A stretch of DNA of 6,617 bases from Candidatus Doudnabacteria bacterium. Lineage in GTDB: Bacteria > Patescibacteriota > Doudnabacteria > UBA920 > 2-01-FULL-50-11. Each line of letters starts with the position of its first letter. Positions within the stretch are counted from its first letter, which is position 1. Below, piece by piece: positions 1-4,947 of this stretch. Position numbers and translations under genes: made by a program. The stretch is taken from NCBI GenBank assembly GCA_016205055.1, contig JACQJK010000089.1:1-6617 (forward strand), in the 5' to 3' direction. Below the pieces are notes generated by a model. That model made no database searches and had not been told where the DNA came from. It saw only the letters and a program-made list of their open reading frames with translations.

Positions 1-1
1 C

Positions 2-20
2 CCACGGGCAGAGCCCGTGG
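2..20. repeat. Short perfect hairpin at the left edge
   Basis: Arms 2-9 and 13-20 are perfect 8-bp reverse complements (CCACGGGC / GCCCGTGG) around a 3-nt AGA loop. No U-run follows, so it does not look like an intrinsic terminator. Very GC-rich, short-loop palindromes of this kind recur between genes in this window. The window edge may cut a larger unit. Confidence 0.7.
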
Positions 21-32
21 CACCCAACTTTC

Positions 33-151
33 GTCGCCCATTCGGCCCTGCTCAGGGCGACCCCTCTTACGCCCCTCGCAGGATTTGGACGACGACATCC
101 CGAGCGAGGATCCCCCGGCTCACAAGGCCGGGGCCCGAGTCGAGGGGTCGC
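33..151. repeat. Nested palindrome block downstream of the small membrane gene
   Basis: Three inverted repeats are packed together. GTCGCCC (33-39) pairs with GGGCGAC (55-61). CCCCGGC (113-119) pairs with GCCGGGG (127-133) around a 7-nt loop. A 10-bp perfect pair, GCGACCCCTC (57-66) and GAGGGGTCGC (142-151), encloses most of the block and ends on the stop codon of the gene at 151. The first and third pairs share bases 57-61, so they are alternatives. No U-run is present. A 15-mer here (72-86) matches 13 of 15 bases at 3809-3823, and CCCGAGCGA (99-107) recurs at 3755-3763. It is therefore probably a dispersed intergenic repeat family. No coding potential is evident in 1-150. Confidence 0.6.
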
Positions 152-399
152 TATCGCCTATTTATCAAAAACTCCAGGATCTTCAAAGCTCCCTCCCAAA
201 CGGTCTTGAGAATCGGAACCGACTGCGGAAGCAGGAGCACCAGAAGAATAATAAAGATAAAATTGCGCTTGATGACTTTGTAAATCGCATAGACCAGCAA
301 CAAGGCCAGTGCCAGGGAAACAATAAAGTGGTACCGGGGAGGAAAATAACTCAAGAACTGATAATAGATGGCGTAAATTTGCCGCAGGTATGCTTCCAT
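151..399 (-). CDS. Small two-helix membrane protein, function unknown
   Basis: The 82-residue product starts at ATG 399 and stops at TAG. Residues about 25-42 and 46-63 are strongly hydrophobic (runs such as LALALLLVYAIY and FIFIILLVLLLP). They are separated by a short basic linker (KVIKR), so the protein is probably an inner-membrane helical hairpin with the linker in the cytoplasm. The last 20 residues form a possible amphipathic helix ending in NRR. I do not recognise a family. The hydrophobic pattern is coherent and other frames here look random, which supports a real gene. No convincing Shine-Dalgarno or promoter is seen upstream, and a minus-strand terminator at 441-474 separates it from the regulator gene, so it is probably transcribed on its own. 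Downstream it runs into the palindrome block. Confidence 0.6.
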   Translation of the reverse strand: MEAYLRQIYAIYYQFLSYFPPRYHFIVSLALALLLVYAIYKVIKRNFIFIILLVLLLPQSVPILKTVWEGALKILEFLINRR

Positions 400-440
400 A
401 ATCGTTCGTACGCTAGCTCTTTAACCTGTTTGCAACGATC

Positions 441-474
441 AAAAAAAATGTGAAGCTCCTCCATCCGCCTTCAC
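441..474 (-). terminator. Intrinsic terminator of the winged-helix gene
   Basis: Read on the minus strand, GTGAAG (474-469) and CTTCAC (455-450) form a 6-bp stem. It is followed at once by A and eight T (448-441). It lies about 70 bp past the stop at 541, in the right orientation to end that transcript before the small membrane gene. An overlapping alternative stem (462-491) competes for the same bases. Confidence 0.6.
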
Positions 475-491
475 TAAAGCTTCGGCGGATG
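462..491. repeat. 8-bp palindrome, alternative fold over the terminator
   Basis: CATCCGCC (462-469) pairs perfectly with GGCGGATG (484-491) around a 14-nt loop. Bases 469-474 belong to the terminator stem, so the two folds exclude each other. The core CCGCC/GGCGG resembles the palindrome at 3785-3801. Confidence 0.6.
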
Positions 492-549
492 ACCCGCTAT
501 CTATTCCCCCGCAGGAGCCGGGGACTTGAGCGAAGGTGGGTCATTTTTT
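490..549 (+). repeat. Long-stem palindrome ending in a T-run over the regulator's stop codon
   Basis: TGACCC (490-495) pairs with GGGTCA (538-543) and is followed by six T (544-549). Inside, CCCCG (507-511) pairs with CGGGG (519-523). On the plus strand this looks like an intrinsic terminator, but no plus-strand gene lies upstream in the window. Its right arm overlaps the last codons of the minus-strand gene ending at 541. It could stop antisense transcription, or simply be a repeat that landed at the gene end. Confidence 0.45.
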
Positions 550-1155
550 CACCCCGTAAAAAAACTTTACCCGATTCGTCCCTTTGGCATTTTTTCGCAC
601 TGTCAGACGGTCAAGCAGTATCAGCGGATCATAATCCAAAACTTCTTTTAGGGACCAATCGTAACTGTAGAGCCGGTTCAAAAATTCTTGTTCTGACATT
701 AAAGCATAATTGACCTCGTTCCCCACAATTTCCTTAAGCTCCCCCGCGACCCGTTCTGCCCGCTCTTCACTCACGTCCCCTGCCAGCAATAAATCTATTT
801 GCGCCTTTGGCCGTCCCACGAATAAGCCGGATAACGCGGCGAACTTCAGATTGGGGAGGGCTAAAATCAATCGTTCCACGACCGGCCGGTCAATCAGCTT
901 TTCGTCTTCCAATATTTTTTCGATCTCGGGGTACCACATCGAGCGCCGGTTGATCCGGAAATAACGCTCTGGGGATTTATCGAAAGAATTTGCCAAATGC
1001 TGTTTGGCAAACGCCTGCAAAAGATTTTTGGCGCGCAGCGTGCTGGTGCCCGTGCGCAGGCCGATTTCGGTTGCCGAAAACGACCGGTTGGGATAATGCA
1101 TCAAAACCGTTAAGATTTTCCTTTTGTCGTAACTGTCAAAAAAAATCTTATTCAT
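541..1155 (-). CDS. Winged-helix regulator with a degenerate nucleotidyltransferase-like domain
   Basis: This is a 204-residue cytoplasmic protein. Residues about 5-75 form a winged helix-turn-helix: start MNKIFFDSYDKRKILTVL, a helix-turn-helix around residues 26-52 (SFSATEIGLRTGTSTLRAKN), then a basic wing (ERYFRINRRS). Residues about 100-180 resemble the MNT/Pol-beta nucleotidyltransferase fold. The usual GS motif is replaced by SGLF (109-112), and the D-x-D metal pair is reduced to Q-I-D (119-121), so catalysis is unlikely. The second half may be a sensor or dimer domain. The longest frame starts four codons upstream at 1167, but that ATG lies in the -10 box. The ATG at 1155, preceded directly by GGTGAT, is preferred. 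It is transcribed alone, away from the 677-residue gene. The product is probably a DNA-binding repressor; its target and ligand are unknown. Confidence 0.8.
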   Translation of the reverse strand: MNKIFFDSYDKRKILTVLMHYPNRSFSATEIGLRTGTSTLRAKNLLQAFAKQHLANSFDKSPERYFRINRRSMWYPEIEKILEDEKLIDRPVVERLILALPNLKFAALSGLFVGRPKAQIDLLLAGDVSEERAERVAGELKEIVGNEVNYALMSEQEFLNRLYSYDWSLKEVLDYDPLILLDRLTVRKNAKGTNRVKFFYGVKK

Positions 1156-1162
1156 ATCACCA

Positions 1163-1178
1163 AGCATGATAGCATGCT
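1163..1178. promoter_or_regulatory. Palindromic operator candidate over the -10 box
   Basis: AGCATG (1163-1168) and CATGCT (1173-1178) are perfect 6-bp inverted repeats around ATAG. The site spans the -10 box of the regulator's promoter, a typical place for a repressor. Autoregulation by the adjacent winged-helix protein is an inference. Confidence 0.45.
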
Positions 1179-1194
1179 AAAAACCCGCTGGCAA
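1166..1194 (-). promoter_or_regulatory. Sigma-70-type promoter of the winged-helix gene
   Basis: On the minus strand, TTGCCA (1194-1189) and TATCAT (1171-1166) each match consensus at 5 of 6 positions, with 17 bp between them. Transcription would start near 1159-1160, giving a leader of about 4-5 nt before ATG 1155. The mRNA would then be nearly leaderless. Confidence 0.7.
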
Positions 1195-1211
1195 TGTGGG
1201 GAAAAAGGTAA

Positions 1212-1419
1212 ACCCCGTTACCACCGGCTCGCACTCGCGGCATTTGGGCTAGCGGCTATCACGCCTTTCAACACCATTCACCCCGTCAGAAGTCTGGCAC
1301 GATCACGTGCCGGCAGATATCCTTGGACGTCTGACTTCTAACGGGATTCGTCCACGGGTTGATGGGACACCGTGCAAAGGTATCCCGCTATGACACCCAT
1401 GGTCTTTTGGTAACGGGGT
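1212..1419. other. Structured inverted-repeat element between divergent promoters
   Basis: ACCCCGTTACCA (1212-1223) and TGGTAACGGGGT (1408-1419) are a perfect 12-bp terminal pair. Further pairs nest inside in order: TGGG 1245-1248 / CCCA 1396-1399; TAGCGG 1250-1255 / CCGCTA 1385-1390; CCTTT 1264-1268 / AAAGG 1376-1380. Two branches follow. One is 1282-1294 with 1333-1345 (12 of 13 bp paired), capped by GGCACG-ATCA-CGTGCC (1296-1311). The other is CACGG 1353-1357 with CCGTG 1370-1374. No coding frame looks protein-like. It matches no RNA class I know: RNase P, tmRNA, SRP and common riboswitch motifs are absent. It could be an unassigned structured RNA or a MITE-like element. No promoter is seen at either end of it. 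Confidence 0.55.
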
Positions 1420-1422
1420 AAA

Positions 1423-1452
1423 TTGACTGCAGCGAGATTTTTGTACTATAGT
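1423..1452 (+). promoter_or_regulatory. Sigma-70-type promoter of the 677-residue gene
   Basis: TTGACT (1423-1428) and TATAGT (1447-1452) each match consensus at 5 of 6 positions, with an 18-bp spacer. The start would be near 1459. The -35 box begins only 4 bp after the end of the inverted-repeat element, so that element is outside the transcript but within reach of an upstream-acting regulator. Confidence 0.65.
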
Positions 1453-1458
1453 TAAAGC

Positions 1459-1579
1459 ACAAAAAAATCCCTCAAGCCGGCTCGCTGCCGCGGTTCTCCA
1501 GCCGCACAAGCCGACCAATTCGACTGTCCAAAAACTAACCTCTTCAAAAGCCCAAACGAGCCGCTTTGGAAACATAATT
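1459..1579 (+). promoter_or_regulatory. 5' leader of the 677-residue gene
   Basis: This is a leader of about 120 nt between the predicted start and ATG 1580. It can form a modest stem-loop: CGGCT (1478-1482) with AGCCG (1509-1513), enclosing GCGG (1490-1493) with CCGC (1502-1505). No U-run follows, so it is not an attenuator. Only a GGA at 1568-1570, 9 nt before the ATG, resembles a ribosome binding site. No riboswitch class is recognised. Confidence 0.35.
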
Positions 1580-3613
1580 ATGCCGCTTCAACCGTCCGTC
1601 AGCCAAATTTTCCTCCCCAACGCCAAACAGGCGAACAATTTTGTTTCCCTTTTTCACGAAACGATCAGAACGGATCAGCCCGTTCATTTATTTTTTCTGA
1701 TGGAAATTAAAGGCGACAAAAAGTCAAAAGCAACCAAAAAACAAGCCGAACACGAAAAACTTGCCCAAGCCCTGGTAAAAAATCTCAAAAATACCTATTT
1801 CTCCGAACGCTCTGTCAACGAAACTACCTTTGAAAAAGCCCTAACTAACCTCAACAACGAACTGTCCAGTATGACCAAGCGCGGTCTGGTCGGCTGGTAC
1901 CGGCGGCTAAACGGCTTAGTCGCCGCGATTACTAAAAACACGCTTGTACTTTCGGAAACCGGGCAAATGGCCGCCATGCTCCTGCGCGATGGCCAATTTC
2001 ACAAAATTTCGGAAAATTCCGCTTCTGCGGTCGCCCCCCATCCTCTAAAAACTTTTTCCAACTTTGTCTCCGGCGCTGTTGCCGCTGACGACCTACTGCT
2101 TTTCTCCACAGTCGGGCTTTTTAACTATATTTCTTTGGAAAAACTAAAAAGATTGCTGGATAAAGCCACCCTTGCGCAAGCCAGCAAGGAAATCATCGAA
2201 ACGCTCAAAACTGATGCCGACCCAGCCGATGCCTTTGCCGGCGTCATTGTTAACTTGGTGACGAAATCTCAATTGTCAGATGAAGAACTGGTCCCGCTTA
2301 TTTCTCCTTCTTCCCACGTTTTGCTTTCCGACCAAGAAGAAACTAACGTTTCCACCCAAGCAAAAGTCATGGCTGGCGCCGGAGCGGTATTAAATTTCGT
2401 CTTGAGGTGGACCGGAAAATTTTTACAGTGGCTGCTTGCCAAACTTTCTCGGCGGCCAGTTAGTGCCAAAACCGGCCTCCCGACGCTTGCCGAACTAAAA
2501 AATCCCGGCTGGCGCATGACAAAGAAACGTTATTTTTACGCGTTTATCCTGGCGATAGTCCTTTTGATCGCAAATCTAATTTATTCCAACATCAGAAATT
2601 CGCAAAAACAAGTGCGGGGCGAGCTGCAAACACTATTAGAGCAAACTTCACAAAACGTCACGGACGCCGAAGCGGCGCTTATCTACAGCGACGAGAACCG
2701 CGCCCGCGCGGCGTTAATTTCCGCCGAGGAAACTTTGGAAAAACTCCAAAGAGCCGAGTTTGCTCCGTCCGAAACCGTCAAACTCGCAACCGCCGTTGCC
2801 CGATTATCCCAGCAACTCAACAAAATCGCAAAAATCGAACAAATCGAAACTGCGGCAACCTTTTCCAAAACGCCGGACAAACTGATCAAAACTCCTTCCG
2901 GATTTTTGGCGTTTAACTCTTTCACCGAAGCATTCGAGAATTTTGAATCATCGACAGGTCAAGTCGCGGGTTTGGAGCTATCCAGAACTGTCCCGGAAAA
3001 CTTGGCGACTGGGGACTTTGTGCCCCAACTTAACGCCGCAGTATTCATAAGCCAAACTGGACGGTTTTACCAACTTGTTACCAGCCCGCCGGCGCTTTCT
3101 CCCCTGTTTGCCACCAGCACACCCATCGCGGATACCGGCCGGCAAATGATATCGCTAAAAAATTACGAAAGCCGGCTTTACTCGCTGGACGAAGCAAGCG
3201 ACCAAATCTGGCGTTATCCGGTCAGCGTCAGAGGAATTGCCAAAGAAGAAGCGTGGCTGAAAGAGGGTTTTAGCTTTGAGCAAACCCGGGACCTGGCCAT
3301 TGACGGCAATATTTATGTTCTGGCCAACCAAACCCTGATCAAATTCACCCGCGGTCAAAAACAGAACTTTTCCGCTCCGCAGCTCAAAGAAGGTTTGGAA
3401 AACGCCACAAAAATATTTACCAACCAAAACCTGGATTGGCTGTATATTGTGGATCCGACCCACACGCGAGTGGTGATTTTGAACAAACAGGGCGGTTTAG
3501 TCAGCCAACTGGTTTCGGAGCGCTTTCATGAGCTAAAAGACATCTTCGTTGATGAAAAAAATAAAACGATGTACGGCATCGTCGGCAACGAACTGGTGAA
3601 GTTCAAATTTTGA
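1580..3613 (+). CDS. Membrane protein: PP2C-like pseudophosphatase head and probable beta-propeller tail
   Basis: The product has 677 residues. Residues about 30-230 resemble the PP2C/PPM phosphatase fold: HLFFLMEIKG (36-45), VAAITKNTLVLSETG (114-128) leading into MLLRDGQFHKIS (133-144), and ADDLLLFSTVGLFNYIS (169-185). The metal-binding acids are missing: no GDGMGG, ETG where GDS is usual, and STVGL where SDGL is usual. Phosphatase activity is therefore unlikely. After a basic KKR (315-317), residues 318-336 form a membrane span with the head in the cytoplasm. Residues about 339-427 are coiled-coil-like. About 430-677 are short beta-strand repeats (NIYVLANQTLIKF, WLYIVDPTHTRVVIL, TMYGIVGNELVKF) typical of a propeller outside the membrane. 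It could pass an external signal to a cytoplasmic partner. The ATG is the first in-frame ATG upstream of this domain. The gene is monocistronic, between its own promoter and terminator. Confidence 0.85.
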   Translation: MPLQPSVSQIFLPNAKQANNFVSLFHETIRTDQPVHLFFLMEIKGDKKSKATKKQAEHEKLAQALVKNLKNTYFSERSVNETTFEKALTNLNNELSSMTKRGLVGWYRRLNGLVAAITKNTLVLSETGQMAAMLLRDGQFHKISENSASAVAPHPLKTFSNFVSGAVAADDLLLFSTVGLFNYISLEKLKRLLDKATLAQASKEIIETLKTDADPADAFAGVIVNLVTKSQLSDEELVPLISPSSHVLLSDQEETNVSTQAKVMAGAGAVLNFVLRWTGKFLQWLLAKLSRRPVSAKTGLPTLAELKNPGWRMTKKRYFYAFILAIVLLIANLIYSNIRNSQKQVRGELQTLLEQTSQNVTDAEAALIYSDENRARAALISAEETLEKLQRAEFAPSETVKLATAVARLSQQLNKIAKIEQIETAATFSKTPDKLIKTPSGFLAFNSFTEAFENFESSTGQVAGLELSRTVPENLATGDFVPQLNAAVFISQTGRFYQLVTSPPALSPLFATSTPIADTGRQMISLKNYESRLYSLDEASDQIWRYPVSVRGIAKEEAWLKEGFSFEQTRDLAIDGNIYVLANQTLIKFTRGQKQNFSAPQLKEGLENATKIFTNQNLDWLYIVDPTHTRVVILNKQGGLVSQLVSERFHELKDIFVDEKNKTMYGIVGNELVKFKF

Positions 3614-3628
3614 AACTTTGTACCGGTG

Positions 3629-3659
3629 AAAAAAACCCGACGCTTTGGTCGGGGTTTTT
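3629..3659. terminator. Bidirectional intrinsic terminator
   Basis: CCCGAC (3636-3641) pairs perfectly with GTCGGG (3648-3653) around a 6-nt loop. T-runs follow on both strands: five T at 3655-3659 on plus, and seven on minus opposite the A-run 3629-3635. It ends the 677-residue gene 16-46 bp after its stop and can also stop transcripts arriving from the minus-strand gene at 3837. Confidence 0.85.
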
Positions 3660-3679
3660 ATTTTGTTACGGCCGCGGAG

Positions 3680-3703
3680 CGGACTGGGTTTAGAATCAGT
3701 CCG
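3680..3703. repeat. 7-bp hairpin in the convergent intergenic space
   Basis: CGGACTG (3680-3686) pairs with CAGTCCG (3697-3703) around a 10-nt loop. There is no T-run. It belongs to the palindrome-rich 3660-3836 space, which shows no convincing gene. Confidence 0.5.
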
Positions 3704-3745
3704 GAGGTCTCATGTTCCCCCGACCGGAGGACACATTAGGAAAGG

Positions 3746-3823
3746 GGAGGCAGCCCCGAGCGAAGCCGAGGGGCGATCGGAAGGGTCCGCCTAAGGCGGA
3801 CGGGTTTTCCCCTCCGAGGATTT
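3746..3823. repeat. Branched palindrome repeat downstream of the HTH gene
   Basis: GGAGG (3746-3750) and CCTCC (3811-3815) enclose two hairpins: GCCCC (3753-3757) with GGGGC (3770-3774), and GTCCGCC-TAA-GGCGGAC (3785-3801). It ends with a 15-mer (3809-3823) that matches 72-86 at 13 of 15 positions. It also shares CCCGAGCGA with 99-107. The two blocks, both just past the ends of minus-strand genes, look like diverged members of one dispersed repeat family. Confidence 0.55.
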
Positions 3824-3836
3824 ATAAAATTACCAC

Positions 3837-4787
3837 TCACCAACGGAAGGTTTGTTGGATGATCGGGTCCAGGGACTCAAATTGCAAAGTTTCGATCAAA
3901 CCGTTATAAGCCCTCTCGTCAATTTCCAAAACCACTCGTTCAAACTTGTCCGCGCCGTCGGCGATACCAATTAACGCCTGCTCCAACAAACTTTCCTCGG
4001 CCCCGACCGACCCATCAGTGTCGGCCTCTTCGGAAAACGCCCCGGCAACCGCTCCTTGACTCACAACATACCCGCTTGCATCGTCCGGCAAGGGTTTTAT
4101 CCCGCTCACCTGTCCGCCAATCACAAAAGCCACATCCACAGAAGTGCTAATTAAATCTTCTGTTAGCGCGCCCATATACGCAAGTGTTCCGCCGGATACT
4201 TTGACTGCGCTCGCCAAAATCTTCGCCGAATGACTGGCTAAACTTTCCGCCGCCTCACTTGCTAGATTAAGCGACCCTGCGCTTAACCCCACAAACCCCG
4301 CCGCCTGCTCGCCGGACAATACCATCAAGTCCTCGGCTGACTGGCTTGCGTACTCGGCGGTGGCGTGAGTAAGGGCCAGCATCGAAACCATCCGGTCTAC
4401 AACCGTCGGAGTCAGACCTAAATGCAAACTCATAACCAGCGCCGCCGCAAAAGCGACCGGTTCCAGAATTTTTACTGCAGCCGGGGCAGGAGTTGTAAAA
4501 GGCACCAGCCCTTTCAATTCCTCTTTCCACGGAACAACTTGTGAGCGGGACGCGGAGCTCGGCTTCATTTTATCTTGGCTTGCGCTTTGCGGCACGGCTT
4601 TTGATTTATGTTCGTTAATTTTTTCAAACGCATCGAACCTAACGCAAAGCTGGCGCTTTATTTTTCGGTGTGGAACCAGTCCGATCTTGCAGAAATTCCG
4701 CAACTCGGCAACGGTATAACCCGAAATAATGCTCGCGTCTTTTAAAGAAATATACTTCTTCTGGTAAGAAGACATAAGACTGCCCAT
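3837..4787 (-). CDS. Membrane-anchored HTH protein (shorter paralogue)
   Basis: The product has 316 residues from ATG 4787. Residues about 12-57 are an excisionase/MerR-type HTH: ISLKDASIISGYTVAELRNF (13-32), then C33, G36 and a basic stretch (HRKIKRQ). A Ser/Lys-rich linker follows (60-90). One hydrophobic segment at about 107-126 (ILEPVAFAAALVMSLHLGLT) is the only clear membrane span. Residues 130-230 are an Ala/Ser-rich helical stretch, then an acidic linker and a short conserved-looking tail ending FRW. With the HTH in the cytoplasm the tail would be outside. The HTH spacing matches the upstream gene's, so the two are probably paralogues with unrelated tails. The open frame extends to a TTG at 4820; ATG 4787 or ATG 4775 is more likely, and neither has a clear Shine-Dalgarno. 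The protein may be a membrane-tethered regulator or an envelope protein using the HTH as an anchor. No family name is claimed. Confidence 0.8.
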   Translation of the reverse strand: MGSLMSSYQKKYISLKDASIISGYTVAELRNFCKIGLVPHRKIKRQLCVRFDAFEKINEHKSKAVPQSASQDKMKPSSASRSQVVPWKEELKGLVPFTTPAPAAVKILEPVAFAAALVMSLHLGLTPTVVDRMVSMLALTHATAEYASQSAEDLMVLSGEQAAGFVGLSAGSLNLASEAAESLASHSAKILASAVKVSGGTLAYMGALTEDLISTSVDVAFVIGGQVSGIKPLPDDASGYVVSQGAVAGAFSEEADTDGSVGAEESLLEQALIGIADGADKFERVVLEIDERAYNGLIETLQFESLDPIIQQTFRW

Positions 4788-4912
4788 GTTGTCAGTGCGA
4801 AATCGAGACTTTTCCGGCAAAATTTTCGTGCTATTGCCAAAAAAACGCTCCGTTTGCGACCTCGCTCTTATTGTTTTTTGTTTTTGTTTCCTTAGAGATG
4901 CTTTGCGAACGT
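4788..4912 (-). promoter_or_regulatory. 5' leader with two small hairpins
   Basis: About 125 nt lie between the predicted start and ATG 4787. Read on minus, AAACG (4855-4851), loop GAG, CGTTT (4847-4843) is followed by four more T, a weak terminator-like hairpin. GGCAA (4838-4834) then pairs with TTGCC (4820-4816). The first half is A-rich. A weak attenuator is possible, but the 5-bp stem makes this uncertain. Confidence 0.35.
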
Positions 4913-4918
4913 GTTTCC

Positions 4919-4947
4919 ATTATAGCAAAAACATGAAAAACTGTCAA
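4919..4947 (-). promoter_or_regulatory. Perfect consensus promoter overlapping the upstream stop codon
   Basis: On the minus strand TTGACA (4947-4942) and TATAAT (4924-4919) match consensus exactly with a 17-bp spacer. TGC precedes the -10, giving an extended -10. The -35 contains the TGA stop (4946-4944) of the upstream HTH gene. The start should be near 4912. It should be strong and would uncouple the downstream gene from its neighbour. Confidence 0.88.

Noticed and set aside
17..453. Two plus-strand frames (17-283 and 85-453)
   Set aside because: They are antisense to the small membrane gene, which has the coherent hydrophobic pattern. Their own products are basic and low-complexity.
450..964. 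Plus-strand frames over the winged-helix gene (450-713 and 710-964)
   Set aside because: They are shadows of the minus-strand gene with no domain signal.
1351..1380. T-box-like sequence
   Set aside because: The segment loosely recalls the T-box core but lacks the exact consensus, a specifier stem and a downstream terminator, and it lies upstream of the promoter.
1303..1575. Minus-strand 90-codon frame between the divergent genes
   Set aside because: Composition is random-looking, it overlaps the structured element and the plus-strand promoter, and it has no promoter or RBS.
4267..4530. Minus-strand 87-codon frame inside the shorter HTH gene
   Set aside because: It is an out-of-frame shadow of the Ala/Ser-rich coding region.
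4788..4820. TTG start at 4820 for the shorter HTH gene
   Set aside because: It adds 11 residues before any domain, has no Shine-Dalgarno, and its TTG is paired in a leader hairpin. ATG 4787 is preferred.
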